Positions 36,416 through 46,338 of a stretch of 64,000 nucleotides of DNA are shown here, piece after piece; position 1 is the first letter of the stretch, and each line of letters starts with the position of its first letter. The stretch comes from Bhargavaea cecembensis (GTDB taxonomy: Bacteria; Bacillota; Bacilli; Bacillales_A; Planococcaceae). Below the pieces are notes generated by a model. That model was not told the DNA's origin. It worked only from the letters and a program-made list of their open reading frames with translations, and did no database searches. Made by a program: the position numbers and the translations under genes. The DNA is taken from contig NZ_LQNT01000011.1 in NCBI RefSeq assembly GCF_001619585.1, positions 558,001 to 622,000 on the forward strand, in the 5' to 3' direction.

Positions 36416-37123
36416 TTACTCCTGTTCCGGATTGCGCAGGTAGTATCCGACGCCGCGTCTGGTTACGATCCATGCCGGATGGCTCGGATTGTCTTCGATC
36501 TTCTCGCGCAGGCGGCGGATCGTCACGTCGACCGTCCGCACATCGCCGAAGTAGTCATAGCCCCATACGGTCTGGAGCAAGTGCTCTCGCGTCATTACCT
36601 GGCCGATATGTTTGGACAAATAATGGAGCAGTTCGAATTCCCTGTGGGTGAGCTCGATCTGCTCACCGCGTTTCTGGACGAGGTAGGCATCCGGCTGGAT
36701 CGTCAGATTGCCGACGGTGATGTCGTTGGACACTTCCTCTTCCGCCTCAGCCGGCGCAGCCTGGTGGCGGCGCATGTTGGCCTTCACGCGCGCGATCAGT
36801 TCGCGCGTACTGAAAGGTTTGGTGACATAGTCATCCGCTCCAAGCTCCAAACCGAGAACTTTGTCAATCTCTGAATCTTTCGCTGTCAGCATGATGATCG
36901 GAAAATCATATTTCTTTCGCAGCTCCCGGCAAACTTCCATGCCATCCTTTTTCGGGAGCATGATATCGAGCAGCGCCAGGTCCGGGACAGTCTCTTCAAC
37001 AAGCTCCAGGGCCTCTTCGCCGTCGTATGCCGTGATGACGTTGTAGCCTTCTTTTTTTAGATTAAACTGGAGGATGTCCGCAATCGGTTTTTCATCGTCC
37101 ACTACAAGAATCGTCTTGTCCAT
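36416..37123 (-). CDS. walR: essential response regulator WalR
   Basis: 235 residues. Receiver: acid pocket DDE, phospho-acceptor Asp53 in LALLDIMLP, Lys in [10 protein letters not shown]. OmpR-type winged helix in the C-terminal half, ending [15 protein letters not shown] as in WalR/YycF. It binds direct repeats TGTWAH-N5-TGTWAH and controls cell-wall hydrolases. It heads walRKHIJ. A match to its own binding site lies upstream of the neighbouring M23 peptidase gene. Confidence 0.97.
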   Translation of the reverse strand: MDKTILVVDDEKPIADILQFNLKKEGYNVITAYDGEEALELVEETVPDLALLDIMLPKKDGMEVCRELRKKYDFPIIMLTAKDSEIDKVLGLELGADDYVTKPFSTRELIARVKANMRRHQAAPAEAEEEVSNDITVGNLTIQPDAYLVQKRGEQIELTHREFELLHYLSKHIGQVMTREHLLQTVWGYDYFGDVRTVDVTIRRLREKIEDNPSHPAWIVTRRGVGYYLRNPEQE

Positions 37124-37271
37124 GCTGGTCTTCCCTTCTTCTTATCAGGTTCGATCCTGTTTCCCTTATGCTATCACGAGTTTGCAAGTTCCGCACCTTT
37201 GTGAGATTAGGTCTCAACCTATTTAATGTCCGGAAAAAAGATTTCACGGCACTGCGGTGGGAAGTGTCGAA

Positions 37272-37304
37272 CCCGGGAAATAATGGGTTCATTTCCCGGG
37301 CAAT
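37272..37304. promoter_or_regulatory. Noc-binding-like sequence within a 10-bp inverted repeat
   Basis: ATTTCCCGGGCAAT (37291-37304) differs at one position from the Noc site ATTTCCCGGGAAAT. The first ten bases form a perfect inverted repeat with CCCGGGAAAT at 37272-37281 (9-base loop). A further ATTTCCCGAGGAAAT at 37324-37338 is the same palindrome with one extra base. There is no T-tract, so it is not a terminator. Confidence 0.6.
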
Positions 37305-37360
37305 AATCGCCTCCGGACGACATATTTCCCGAGGAAATGCCGGAAATGCAGCAATCAAAA

Positions 37361-37390
37361 AGGACGGCAAGCCCGCGGGCTGCCGTCCTA
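37361..37390 (-). terminator. terminator of the M23 peptidase gene
   Basis: AGGACGGCA(A)GCCCG pairs with CGGGCTGCCGTCCT nearly perfectly, followed by TTTTTG on the minus strand; 15 bases after the stop codon. Confidence 0.85.
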
Positions 37391-37404
37391 TCTTCATGAT
37401 TCGT

Positions 37405-38865
37405 TTACTTGCTCACTACTGTGAGCGGGTCGATCAGCTGTCCGTTCTTGCGCACTTCAAAGTGCAGATGCACGCCGGTGGAGTTTCCGGTGTTGCCCAT
37501 CACGCCTAGCTTCTGGCCCTGAGCAAGTTTCTGCCCCGGCTTGACACTGATTGATTCAAGGTGGGCATACAGCGTCGTATAACCATTCCCATGATCGACC
37601 ACGACCCGGTTGCCGAATCCTCCTAAAGGACCCGTCTCGGTGACGGTTCCCGCATCAGCAGCCAGGATCGCTTCCCCGCTGGGGCGGGCAATGTCGATGC
37701 CATTGTGCTGGCGGCCCCATCGCGGTCCCTTCTTGCTCGAGATATAGCCGCCCTGCGCCGGCCAGGCGAATTGGCCCGTCGCTGCGCCCTGCACGACTTT
37801 CGTACCGTTCAGGATGAGTTCGTCAACCGGCTCTTCGACCACCTCGTCTTCCAGCACCTTCTCGGATACTTTCTCCCCGTTTACGGTTTCCGTGACAGAC
37901 AGCTTCTCTTTCCTGCCGTCTTTCCCTGACCGTGCAACTTTCTTCTCACCCTTGAGAATGGAACGATCGTTCTTTGTAACTTTCTGGTGTGCGATTGGAG
38001 AAGCTTCACGTTGCTTCCGTGTGACAGAGACTTCCACGTAGGGTTCCTCGACGAGGACCTTTACCGTACTTCCGGCATCCAGTTCCGTCTGTCCGCCCAT
38101 CCCGTCATTCAGCTCTTGGAGCCGTTCCACGCTCATGCCATGCGACTTTGCGACGGTCTCCGGCGTGTCACCTTCCTCAGCGGTATAGTCACGTTCGACA
38201 GGCTTTCCGGAAAGCAGGAGTGCGAGTGCATCTTCATCCGTCTTAATGTTCTCCGGAGCGGTATAAACTTCTTTTGCCTGCAGGTCCGCCTTCAGGGAAA
38301 GGTGGGTCACCTGTGTCTTGCCTGCTTCAGGCTCAGGGAATTCACCGGCTTCCTGTGCTGCTTCATAAGCCGCCAGTTCTTCCTCGGTCATATGCGTCAG
38401 CTTGACGCCCCGGATCACCCGGTTGAATGCCTCCGCATCCTTCAGGTGGAACAGGGTGTCTCCGCCTACCTGGACAGCGAGAGACTTCGCTTCGACGGTG
38501 AGTGCTTCGTCCATCATTTCCTTTACAGATTCCTCGTCGGCAGAGTCATTGCTTCCAAATACTTTCTCTTTTACGACGGAAAGCTCACGGCCAACGACGA
38601 GTTCAAGGTCTTCATGGGCAGCCTCCGCCTCGGCTTTTTTCTCATCCACCGCATGGTCGACGACTTCCGGACTCTTGACTGTCCCGATGTATTCGCCATC
38701 TTCATAAACATGGTACTGATCACGAAGACCTTCCTTTGCGAAACCCGTTCCGGTGAAAAGCAGGGAACCCATAAGTATAGCCAACGAAACCTTCCTGAAT
38801 TTACCCTGCCTCTTTTGTCCAGAAGATGGAGAACTTAAGTTAGAATTATCTGTGCTTCCTTGCAT
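37405..38865 (-). CDS. M23 peptidoglycan peptidase with LysM-like and G5 domains
   Basis: 486 residues. N-terminal cytoplasmic tail, one membrane segment or uncleaved signal (SLAILMGSLLFTGTGFA), a long helical region, a LysM-like stretch (YTAEEGDTPETVAKSHGMSV, about 225-265), a G5-type region (about 280-360), and a C-terminal M23 domain with GRQHNGIDIARPSG (His/Asp zinc ligands), LYAHLESI and GVHLHFEVR. All catalytic residues are present. It should cut peptidoglycan cross-links or stem peptides outside the membrane. A perfect WalR box lies upstream. Confidence 0.88.
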   Translation of the reverse strand: MQGSTDNSNLSSPSSGQKRQGKFRKVSLAILMGSLLFTGTGFAKEGLRDQYHVYEDGEYIGTVKSPEVVDHAVDEKKAEAEAAHEDLELVVGRELSVVKEKVFGSNDSADEESVKEMMDEALTVEAKSLAVQVGGDTLFHLKDAEAFNRVIRGVKLTHMTEEELAAYEAAQEAGEFPEPEAGKTQVTHLSLKADLQAKEVYTAPENIKTDEDALALLLSGKPVERDYTAEEGDTPETVAKSHGMSVERLQELNDGMGGQTELDAGSTVKVLVEEPYVEVSVTRKQREASPIAHQKVTKNDRSILKGEKKVARSGKDGRKEKLSVTETVNGEKVSEKVLEDEVVEEPVDELILNGTKVVQGAATGQFAWPAQGGYISSKKGPRWGRQHNGIDIARPSGEAILAADAGTVTETGPLGGFGNRVVVDHGNGYTTLYAHLESISVKPGQKLAQGQKLGVMGNTGNSTGVHLHFEVRKNGQLIDPLTVVSK

Positions 38866-38931
38866 CTTATTTCTTTGTCCTTTCTGTGTTTCTCTATCTA
38901 TATCTCATTATTTATATACTCAGCCTCAGCC

Positions 38932-38960
38932 ACTTTAACAGTTCATATATATAGGTACAA
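38932..38960 (-). promoter_or_regulatory. promoter of the M23 peptidase gene
   Basis: On the minus strand the -35 is TTGTAC (38960-38955) and the -10 is TAAAGT (38937-38932), spacer 17 bases. The leader to the ATG is about 60 bases. Confidence 0.55.
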
Positions 38961-38975
38961 GGAGTGTGGGACGTT

Positions 38976-38992
38976 TGTAATGCAACTGTAAA
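38976..38992 (+). promoter_or_regulatory. WalR box
   Basis: TGTAAT-GCAAC-TGTAAA fits TGTWAH-N5-TGTWAH fully. It lies 15 bases upstream of the predicted -35 of the M23 peptidase gene, on the opposite strand relative to transcription. Confidence 0.65.
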
Positions 38993-39120
38993 ATGGGACC
39001 CAATACCCAGCGGACATACCAAAATATTCGTTTATTATTTCAGCAATATGACAGGTGTGACAGCTGATAAAACACAGAAAAAGGAAAGGAATTTCATGAG
39101 CAATCATGCTTGCAGACATC

Positions 39121-39150
39121 AAAAAACCACCCTCCCAGATGGAAGAGTGG
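39121..39150 (-). terminator. terminator after purA
   Basis: CCACTCTTCC pairs with GGGAGGGTGG (two wobble pairs, 4-base loop) and TTTTTTG follows on the minus strand, 14 bases after the purA stop. Confidence 0.8.
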
Positions 39151-39164
39151 CAGGAAGCATCGGC

Positions 39165-40451
39165 TTAGCGCCAGACGCTCTTGATAATATTGGTCTGTGT
39201 GCGGTCGGGTCCAACCGAGAAAATGGAGATCTGGACGCCCGTCAGCTGGGCAATCCGCTCCAGATAATGGCGTGCATTATCCGGCAGTTCGTCGAGGGAG
39301 CGGACACCTGTGATGTCTTCACTCCAGCCCGGCATCTCTTCATAAACCGGCTCGCAGTCGTCCAGCACACGAAGGTTCGCCGGATACTCGGTGATCAGCT
39401 CGCCCTTATACCGGTAGGCCGTGCAGATTTTGACTGTCTCGAGACCCGACAGTACGTCAATGGAATTGACCGTCAGATCGGTTAGCCCGCTCACGCGGCG
39501 CGCATGGCGGACGACAACGCTGTCAAACCATCCGATGCGGCGAGGGCGGCCCGTGGTTGTACCGTATTCCTTGCCCACTTCACGGATGCGGTCACCGGTT
39601 TCGTCGAACAGCTCCGTCGGAAACGGTCCGTCTCCGACACGGGAAGTGTAGGCCTTGCAGACGCCGACGACGTGGTCGATCTTCGTCGGGCCGACGCCCG
39701 CACCGATTGTGACACCGCCCGCAACCGGGTTGGACGACGTGACGAACGGGTACGTCCCCTGGTCGATGTCCAGCATGACGCCTTGTGCACCTTCAAACAG
39801 CACACGGCGGCCCTCATCCAGTGCGTCGTTCAGCACTTTGGATGTATCCGTCACATACTGTGCGATCTTCTGCCCATACTCGTAGTATTCATCGAGGATG
39901 TCTTCAGCCTTGAAGCCTTCCGTCTCATAGAACTTCTCAAGCAGGCGGTTTTTCTCCTTTAGATTGCGGTTGAGCTTTTCCTCGAACACTTCCTTGTCAA
40001 GGAGGTCGGCAATCCGGATGCCGATCCGTCCGGCCTTGTCCATATAGGCCGGGCCGATGCCCTTGCCTGTCGTGCCGATCTTATTCTCGCCCTTGCGGAG
40101 TTCCTCGACTTCATCCAGCTTGATGTGGTAGGGCAGGATGACGTGCGCACGGTTCGAGATGCGGAGATTGTCCGTCTCAACCCCGCGTGCATGGAGCCCT
40201 TCCAGCTCGGTGACAAGCGCCTTCGGATCAACGACCATACCGTTGCCGATGACCGAAATTTTATCCTTATAGAAAATTCCCGACGGAATCAGGTGAAGCT
40301 TATATGTCTCCCCGCCGAAAATGATCGTATGGCCTGCGTTGTTTCCGCCCTGATAGCGGGAGATGACCTCCGAGTTTTCCGAAAGGAAGTCGGTGATCTT
40401 CCCTTTTCCTTCGTCTCCCCATTGCGTTCCGACTACCACCACTGATGGCAT
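39165..40451 (-). CDS. purA: adenylosuccinate synthetase
   Basis: 428 residues from the ATG at 40451 (GGAGGTG upstream); the frame is open further upstream into the promoter. The GTP/IMP site is [17 protein letters not shown], and [23 protein letters not shown] are family marks. It joins IMP and aspartate using GTP to make adenylosuccinate, the first committed step to AMP. Single-gene unit between dnaB and the M23 peptidase. Confidence 0.97.
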   Translation of the reverse strand: MPSVVVVGTQWGDEGKGKITDFLSENSEVISRYQGGNNAGHTIIFGGETYKLHLIPSGIFYKDKISVIGNGMVVDPKALVTELEGLHARGVETDNLRISNRAHVILPYHIKLDEVEELRKGENKIGTTGKGIGPAYMDKAGRIGIRIADLLDKEVFEEKLNRNLKEKNRLLEKFYETEGFKAEDILDEYYEYGQKIAQYVTDTSKVLNDALDEGRRVLFEGAQGVMLDIDQGTYPFVTSSNPVAGGVTIGAGVGPTKIDHVVGVCKAYTSRVGDGPFPTELFDETGDRIREVGKEYGTTTGRPRRIGWFDSVVVRHARRVSGLTDLTVNSIDVLSGLETVKICTAYRYKGELITEYPANLRVLDDCEPVYEEMPGWSEDITGVRSLDELPDNARHYLERIAQLTGVQISIFSVGPDRTQTNIIKSVWR

Positions 40452-40506
40452 AGATCTGCACCTCCGATGGACGGCCTGTTGTTCACGTCCGATTTCAAAC
40501 AGATAT

Positions 40507-40535
40507 AGTGTATCAGTGATCCGGTATCGGGTCAA
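40507..40535 (-). promoter_or_regulatory. purA promoter
   Basis: On the minus strand -35 TTGACC (40535-40530), 17-base spacer, -10 TACACT (40512-40507). The start point is about 50 bases before the ATG. Confidence 0.65.
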
Positions 40536-40537
40536 GA

Positions 40538-40584
40538 AAAAACCGAACGCATGGATGCACTCTAGCATCGAACGTTCGGGTTTT
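40538..40584 (-). terminator. terminator of the dnaB operon, overlapping a PurBox-like inverted repeat
   Basis: AAAACCGAACG (from 40538) pairs with CGTTCGGGTTTT, and TTTTTTCTT follows on the minus strand, 6 bases after the dnaB stop. The two arms, CCGAAC and GTTCGG, also look like inverted PurR boxes directly upstream of the purA -35. Confidence 0.75.
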
Positions 40585-40589
40585 AAAAG

Positions 40590-41942
40590 TCATGCCGGCG
40601 GCGCCTCGTGCTGGCTCCAGTCAACATTGACAAATTTGTTGTATTCCTTCACGAATGCAAGCTTTACTGTGCCGGTCGGGCCGTTCCGCTGCTTCGCGAC
40701 AATGATTTCAATCATGTTCTGGTCTTCGGTCTCTTTGTCGTAATAGTCCTCGCGGTAGAGAAATGAGACGATATCGGCATCCTGCTCAATCGAACCCGAT
40801 TCCCGAAGGTCAGACATCATCGGACGTTTGTCCTGGCGCTGTTCGACACCACGGGACAGCTGCGACAGGGCGATGACCGGGACCTCAAGCTCACGGGCGA
40901 GCCCTTTGAGTGAGCGGGAGATTTCCGAGACTTCCTGCTGGCGGTTCTCGCCGGGTTTGCCGCTGCCCTGGATCAGCTGGAGATAGTCAATCATAATCAT
41001 TCCGAGGCCGTGCTCTTGCTTGAGCCGGCGGCATTTGGCACGGATTTCGCTGACCCGGATGCCCGGTGTATCGTCGATGTAGATCCCTGCGTTCGACAAA
41101 CTGCCCATCGCCATCGTGAGTTTGCGCCAGTCTTCGGCTTCCAGTGCACCGGTCCGGAGCACCTGCGCATCAATGTTGCCTTCGGCGCAGAGCATCCGCA
41201 TGACGAGCTGGTCGGCGCCCATCTCGAGGCTGAAGATGGCCACGTTCTCGCCGGCCTTCGTCGCAACGTTCTGTGATACGTTCAGGGCGAAGGCCGTTTT
41301 CCCGACGGACGGCCGCGCCGCGACGATAATCAGGTCGTTGCGCTGGAAGCCTGCCGTAATGTGGTCGAGGTCACGGAATCCTGTCGGGATACCGGTGACC
41401 TCGCCTTTGCGTGTATGAAGCAGTTCAATATTGTCGTACGTCTGGACGAGGACATCCTTGATGTGTTTGAAGTCGCCCGCATTCTTGCGGCTGGCAACCT
41501 CCATCATCTTCTTCTCTGCCTCGGCAAGCACCGCATCGACCTCATCCTCACGGGTGAAGCCGTCTTCGACGATGCCCGTCGCGGTCCGGATCAGCCTCCG
41601 GAGAAGCGCCTTCTCCTCGACGATTTTCGCGTAATACGCGACGTTCGCCGCCGTCGGTACGGCATTGGCGATCTCCGTGAGGTAGGAGATGCCGCCGACG
41701 TCCTCCAGCTCTTTTTTCGCCGAAAGCTCCTCGGTGACGGTAACGACGTCAATCGCTTCACCGCGATCGCTGAGTGTCACCATCGTCCGGAAGATTTTCT
41801 GGTGGGATACCCGGTAGAAATCCTCCGGCACAAGCGTCTCCGCCGCCGTGATGAGTGCCTGCGGTTCGAGGAAAATCGCCCCGATTACCGACTGTTCGGC
41901 TTCGTTGCTGTGCGGCGGGATGCGGTCAAACTGCTGTTCCAT
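40590..41942 (-). CDS. dnaB: replicative DNA helicase
   Basis: 450 residues. N-terminal DnaB domain (SVIGAIFLEPQALITAAE), linker helix, and RecA-like C-terminal domain with Walker A AARPSVGKTAFALN, Walker B MIMIDYLQLIQG, and the arginine-finger stretch LRESGSIEQDADIV. The hexamer unwinds DNA at the fork (named dnaC in Bacillus subtilis). AAGGAG precedes the ATG, 12 bases after rplI. Confidence 0.97.
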   Translation of the reverse strand: MEQQFDRIPPHSNEAEQSVIGAIFLEPQALITAAETLVPEDFYRVSHQKIFRTMVTLSDRGEAIDVVTVTEELSAKKELEDVGGISYLTEIANAVPTAANVAYYAKIVEEKALLRRLIRTATGIVEDGFTREDEVDAVLAEAEKKMMEVASRKNAGDFKHIKDVLVQTYDNIELLHTRKGEVTGIPTGFRDLDHITAGFQRNDLIIVAARPSVGKTAFALNVSQNVATKAGENVAIFSLEMGADQLVMRMLCAEGNIDAQVLRTGALEAEDWRKLTMAMGSLSNAGIYIDDTPGIRVSEIRAKCRRLKQEHGLGMIMIDYLQLIQGSGKPGENRQQEVSEISRSLKGLARELEVPVIALSQLSRGVEQRQDKRPMMSDLRESGSIEQDADIVSFLYREDYYDKETEDQNMIEIIVAKQRNGPTGTVKLAFVKEYNKFVNVDWSQHEAPPA

Positions 41943-41954
41943 TCCGTTCTCTCC

Positions 41955-42401
41955 TTATTCTTCCGTCACATGCACCTTGAGCGTCGCGGTGACGTCCGAA
42001 TGGAGCTTGATCGGAACGTTGGTATAGCCGAGCGAACGGATCGCATCCGGCAGGTCCATCTTCCGCTTGTCGATTTTGATGCCCTGCTGCTTCTCCAGTG
42101 CCGATGCAATTTGCTTCGATGTGATCGAGCCGAACAGCCGGCCGCCCTCCCCGGACTTCGCCTTGAGTTCGACAGTCATCTGCTCCAGTTTTTCCTGCAA
42201 TTCTTTTGCTTCGGCCAGTTCCTGCGCGGCATCCTTCTCGGCGCGCTTTTTCTGTCCATCCAGCTTGCTCAGGTTTGCAGGCGTGGCTTCGACGGCTACG
42301 TTGTTCTTGAACAGGAAGTTCTGTGCATATCCGACGGAAACTTCTTTGATTTCGCCTTTTTTTGCTTTGCCTTTTACGTCTTTGAGGAAGATTACTTTCA
42401 T
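41955..42401 (-). CDS. rplI: 50S ribosomal protein L9
   Basis: 148 residues. The family start [20 protein letters not shown] is followed by [16 protein letters not shown], then the long helix and the C-terminal domain. L9 binds domain V of 23S rRNA and helps keep the reading frame. Its start overlaps the gdpP stop by 4 bases, so the two are coupled. Confidence 0.97.
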   Translation of the reverse strand: MKVIFLKDVKGKAKKGEIKEVSVGYAQNFLFKNNVAVEATPANLSKLDGQKKRAEKDAAQELAEAKELQEKLEQMTVELKAKSGEGGRLFGSITSKQIASALEKQQGIKIDKRKMDLPDAIRSLGYTNVPIKLHSDVTATLKVHVTEE

Positions 42402-44374
42402 TCTTCGGTTCCCCCTTCTGTCATTTCACTGATGGTCTCCTTCAGCCTGGCAAGCGCCTCGCTGACGGAGTCCGTATCAAGTTGTGCGGCGGCGTTGGTC
42501 AGGTGTCCGCCGCCTCCAAGCCGCTCTGCGATCAGCTGGACATTCAAGTCGCCGAGCGATCGGGCGCTGATGCCGACCCGTCCCTCGGGCCGCAGTGCCA
42601 CGACAAACGAGGCAACGACGCCTTTCATCGTGAGCAGCGTATCGGCCGTCTGCGCGACAAGGACCGGGCTGTGCGGCTCCCCCTCCGCTCCGTGCGCGAT
42701 GGCAATGCCGCCTTCCAATACCTCGACGGTCCGGATGATGTCCGCCCGTTCAAGGTACGTGCCGATGTCCTCTCTCATGAAACGCTGAATCAGCACTGTG
42801 TCGGCACCGTTTGAGCGGAGGTAGGAAGCAGCTTCGAACGTGCGGGAGCCTGTTCGGAGGGTAAAGCTTTTCGTATCAACGACAATACCGGCAAGCATTG
42901 TCGTGGCCTCAAGCGACGAGACCTTTTCGCCTTTCGGCTGGTATTCCAAGAGTTCGGTGATCAGTTCAGCCGTCGATGATGCATACGGCTCCATATAGAC
43001 CAGAAGTGTGTCCTCGATAAATTCCTCGCCTCGGCGGTGGTGGTCGATGACGACGGTCTTTTCAGCCTTGCCGAGAAGACGCTCATCGACGACAAAGTTC
43101 GGCCTGTGCGTATCTACAATGACAAGCAGCGTCCGGTCGGTGATGATGCTGAGCGCCTCGTCCGGCGTGATGAAATGCCGGAACAGGTCAGGTTCTGAGC
43201 GGATCTCCTCCATGAGGCGGATCACACTCGCGTCGAGCTCGTCCGGGTTGATGACGACATAACCCTCGACACCGTTCAGCTGAGCCATTCTGCGCACTCC
43301 GATGGCGGCCCCGATGGCGTCCATGTCCGGAAGTTTGTGGCCCATGACGATGACTTGGTCGCTTTCCTGGATCAGGTCGCGCAGGGCATGCGAGATGACA
43401 CGCGCGCGGACACGGGTGCGCTTCTCGACAGGGTTCGTTTTGCCGCCGTAGAACTTCACGCGGCCGCTCGGCTGCTTGATGGCGACCTGGTCGCCTCCCC
43501 GGCCCAGAACGAGGTCAAGCCCTGACTGGGCAAGTTCCCCGAGTTCCGGAAGAGAGGCGGAATCCGCTCCAATCCCGATGGAGAGGGTGAGCGCCGAGCT
43601 TTCGCGCGCTGTTTCTTCACGGATTGAGTCGAGGATCCGGAATTTGTCCTTTTCCAGCTCATGGAGGATGGACTCATTCAGGACGGCGAGGAACCGGTCC
43701 GAGCTGAACCGTTTCACGTAAATGCCGTACTCGGCTCCCCAGTCATTGATGCGTGTGGTCACCAGGCTGTTCAGGCGGCTTTTCGTCTGGTCATCCATGC
43801 CGGAGGAGAGTTCATCGTAATTGTCGACAAGAATCATTCCGAGAACGGTCCGGTCCGCATAGTAGAGCGTTTCGATCTCGAGCTGTTCGGTGATATCAAA
43901 CAGGTAGAACAGCTTTTCGTCCGGCTTGTAGATGACCTTGTACTGCCGGTTGCCGAGGGAGATGACCCCCTCCGGATCTGCCCCTTCCTTCACGAAGGAA
44001 CGGAAGTCTTCTGACAGCCCGAACAGTTCCTCGCCGATGAGCGTATCGTGCTCGAGCAGCTGGGACATGTACGGGTTCGCCCATTCAATCGTAAACTGGT
44101 CGTTGATGAGGATGATTCCGATCGGCATTTCGAGAAGTGCTTCCTCGCCGACCTTCTTCATCCGGACGGAGAGATTTTCAATATGTTTTTCGGTCTCGGC
44201 ATAGGTCCTCGCCTCGATGCGCCATGCGGCCGCAAGCGCAAGGATGGCAACGATCAGCCATGCAGCCGCCACCCATTCATTGTAAAGCCATATCGGGACG
44301 GTCGCCCCGAGAATAATTACCGTCAGGACCGCAAGCGGTGTCCGGATCGGCCGTTGTCTGAAAAAACTTCCCAT
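42398..44374 (-). CDS. gdpP: cyclic-di-AMP phosphodiesterase GdpP
   Basis: 658 residues: two N-terminal helices (about 13-53), a PAS domain that binds haem in homologues, a degenerate GGDEF domain, and a DHH/DHHA1 phosphodiesterase. Metal ligands are seen in [23 protein letters not shown] and [10 protein letters not shown]. It hydrolyses c-di-AMP and so affects wall stress and potassium balance. The gene order yybS-gdpP-rplI-dnaB is standard in Bacillales. Confidence 0.96.
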   Translation of the reverse strand: MGSFFRQRPIRTPLAVLTVIILGATVPIWLYNEWVAAAWLIVAILALAAAWRIEARTYAETEKHIENLSVRMKKVGEEALLEMPIGIILINDQFTIEWANPYMSQLLEHDTLIGEELFGLSEDFRSFVKEGADPEGVISLGNRQYKVIYKPDEKLFYLFDITEQLEIETLYYADRTVLGMILVDNYDELSSGMDDQTKSRLNSLVTTRINDWGAEYGIYVKRFSSDRFLAVLNESILHELEKDKFRILDSIREETARESSALTLSIGIGADSASLPELGELAQSGLDLVLGRGGDQVAIKQPSGRVKFYGGKTNPVEKRTRVRARVISHALRDLIQESDQVIVMGHKLPDMDAIGAAIGVRRMAQLNGVEGYVVINPDELDASVIRLMEEIRSEPDLFRHFITPDEALSIITDRTLLVIVDTHRPNFVVDERLLGKAEKTVVIDHHRRGEEFIEDTLLVYMEPYASSTAELITELLEYQPKGEKVSSLEATTMLAGIVVDTKSFTLRTGSRTFEAASYLRSNGADTVLIQRFMREDIGTYLERADIIRTVEVLEGGIAIAHGAEGEPHSPVLVAQTADTLLTMKGVVASFVVALRPEGRVGISARSLGDLNVQLIAERLGGGGHLTNAAAQLDTDSVSEALARLKETISEMTEGGTEE

Positions 44375-44385
44375 TCGTCAGCCAC

Positions 44386-45327
44386 TCACTTTCCTTTGCT
44401 TCCCGTAATGTACCCCCTCAGCTTGAAGCCGATGTCGATGATCCCGAGCAAAGAGATGATCGGGAACAGCAGCGGCGCCAGGAAGACTGCAAACACGAGG
44501 AGCCAGCCCGGTTTGCCGGAGGCGTGGAGAAGATATGCGATCAGCGACAGGCCCTGCAGGAAAAACAGTGTCCGCAGGATGAGCATCGCATTCATGACGA
44601 TCAGATAGCCCGTTGAACCGGGCTCGAATTCCCCGACCAGCGACGCGATCAGAATGATCACGTAGTAGATGAGGAGAACCGCCGGCAGCTTCATGTCGCG
44701 GAACGGGGGAAACTTCGGCACCGCCGTCCCCAGCTTCCGCATGACCGGGAAAAGGATGGCGAGCGTCACGAAGGCGGTCACGTAGGAGACGAAGATGAAG
44801 GCGGAAGGGATGAGCGTCTGCACCTGCAGAAGCGCATCAGAGACCATCTCATCGTATTCCGGGGGCTTCTGGCCCATACGGTCCATCAGTTCGCCCGCCT
44901 GCGCGTACATTTCGCGCATCTGGCCGGTCAGTTCGGCGATGATGTTCATATTCATCAATAATGCGGCAGCCGCGTATTGCAGCACCCCTGTGATGAGCAC
45001 CGCCAGACCCGACGCCATGAATATATACAATTTGGATTTTCCGGTCCTCACGCCGTCCCCGATGATGAATCCGACGGGAGCGTTGAGCAGGGCCAGGATC
45101 AGCCCGCCCGGACCGGCGATCAGGAGGGAGAGGATCACCCCGGCACCCGTCACGGTAAGCGACGGACCGCGGCTGTAGCGCGCACTGTAGAGCGCCAGCG
45201 GAAGCGGGATAAAGAACACCGTGAGCACACCGAGGACCGGCACATAGTAAGTGATGGCCGTAAGCAGTGTGAACAAGGCGGCCATCATCGCGCCGAAGGT
45301 CAGTCTTCTCGCGTTGTCATTACCCAT
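44386..45327 (-). CDS. yybS: DUF2232 membrane protein YybS
   Basis: 313 residues from the ATG at 45327 (AAGAAGG upstream); an earlier in-frame ATG has no ribosome site. About eight hydrophobic helices; GAMMAALFTLLTAITYYVPV at the start resembles vitamin-type ECF S components. The role is unknown, but it always lies upstream of gdpP. Eleven bases separate them. Confidence 0.88.
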   Translation of the reverse strand: MGNDNARRLTFGAMMAALFTLLTAITYYVPVLGVLTVFFIPLPLALYSARYSRGPSLTVTGAGVILSLLIAGPGGLILALLNAPVGFIIGDGVRTGKSKLYIFMASGLAVLITGVLQYAAAALLMNMNIIAELTGQMREMYAQAGELMDRMGQKPPEYDEMVSDALLQVQTLIPSAFIFVSYVTAFVTLAILFPVMRKLGTAVPKFPPFRDMKLPAVLLIYYVIILIASLVGEFEPGSTGYLIVMNAMLILRTLFFLQGLSLIAYLLHASGKPGWLLVFAVFLAPLLFPIISLLGIIDIGFKLRGYITGSKGK

Positions 45328-45411
45328 GGTCAGCCTTCTTTCGGATAGGATACCCACCAGATTTTCATGTGGAATCTTCCTATCATTGTATCATGTTTTG
45401 CTGTAGGGACC

Positions 45412-45450
45412 AAAAAGGGACGGGCTTCCTGCGGCTGTCCGCGGTGCCCG
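45412..45450 (-). terminator. second terminator after rpsR
   Basis: GGACGGGC pairs perfectly with GCCCGTCC around a 20-base loop containing a smaller hairpin; CTTTTTGG follows on the minus strand. It backs up the terminator at 45462-45500. Confidence 0.7.
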
Positions 45451-45461
45451 TCCTCCGATAG

Positions 45462-45500
45462 AAAAAAAGACATTCCGGCAAGGGCCGGAACGTCTTTCGT
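45462..45500 (-). terminator. first terminator after rpsR
   Basis: AAGACGTTCCGGCCC pairs with the complementary arm GGCAAGGGCCGG.. with one G-T pair (stem AAGAC(G)TTCCGGC), and a run of seven T follows on the minus strand. Confidence 0.85.
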
Positions 45501-45508
45501 TCTCATGA

Positions 45509-45742
45509 TTAGCGTTCTTCCGCTGTGAATGGAAGAAGTCCCATGATCCGGGCACGCTTGATGGCAACTGTAAGCTTGCGCTGCCATTTTGCGCTAGTAC
45601 CCGTCACACGGCGTGGGAGGATTTTCCCGCGCTCGGAGATGAATTTTTTAAGCATATCGACCTCTTTGTAGTCGATGTGCGTGATGTTGTTGGACGTGAA
45701 GTAGCAGACCTTACGGCGTCTGCGTCCGCGACGTGGTGCCAT
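45509..45742 (-). CDS. rpsR: 30S ribosomal protein S18
   Basis: 77 residues, AAAGGAGG upstream. [12 protein letters not shown] and [20 protein letters not shown]-type sequence (here [20 protein letters not shown]) are S18 hallmarks. The single CxYF cysteine form is the zinc-independent type. It pairs with S6 on the 30S platform. Last gene of rpsF-ssb-rpsR. Confidence 0.97.
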   Translation of the reverse strand: MAPRRGRRRRKVCYFTSNNITHIDYKEVDMLKKFISERGKILPRRVTGTSAKWQRKLTVAIKRARIMGLLPFTAEER

Positions 45743-45784
45743 ACTGGTTCGCCTCCTTTGTTCTTGGATTTGACGGTGTGATGA

Positions 45785-46297
45785 TCAGAACGGCAGGTCG
45801 TCGTCCGATACTTCGATCGGTCCGCCGCCCGGCGAGAACGGATCATCATCCGTGCGTGTATAGTTATTCTGATTCGGGGATTGCCCCTGATAATTGTTAT
45901 TGTTGTAGGACGGCTGGCTCTGCTGAGGCTGGCCACCGTAAGACGGCGGTGCCTGCTGGCCGCGGTCGCCGCCCGCTCCGCGAGGTTCGAGGAACTGGAC
46001 GCTGTCCGCCACGACTTCCGTCATGAACACGCGCTTTCCGTCCTGGCCGTCGAAACTGCTCGTCTCGATGCGGCCATCGACACCCGCGAGGCTGCCTTTC
46101 CGCAGGAAGTTGGCCACGTTCTCGGCCTGCTTCCTCCAGGTCACCACGTTGATGAAGTCCGCATCCCGCTCCCCGCGCTGGTTCGTGAACGTACGGTTCA
46201 CGGCCAGGGTGAAGCGGGTGACGGCGATGCCCGACTGCGTGTATTTCAGTTCAGGATCCTTCGTAAGTCGGCCGACCAGGACAACACGGTTAATCAT
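45785..46297 (-). CDS. ssb: single-stranded DNA-binding protein
   Basis: 170 residues. OB-fold starting [20 protein letters not shown], then a Gly/Gln/Asn/Pro-rich flexible tail and the acidic tip DDDLPF that recruits replication and repair partners. It coats single-stranded DNA at the fork. Between rpsF and rpsR, as in other Bacillales. Confidence 0.97.
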   Translation of the reverse strand: MINRVVLVGRLTKDPELKYTQSGIAVTRFTLAVNRTFTNQRGERDADFINVVTWRKQAENVANFLRKGSLAGVDGRIETSSFDGQDGKRVFMTEVVADSVQFLEPRGAGGDRGQQAPPSYGGQPQQSQPSYNNNNYQGQSPNQNNYTRTDDDPFSPGGGPIEVSDDDLPF

Positions 46298-46338
46298 CAG
46301 ACAACAACCCCCTTTTGAGATTTCTGTTTAACGGAGAA

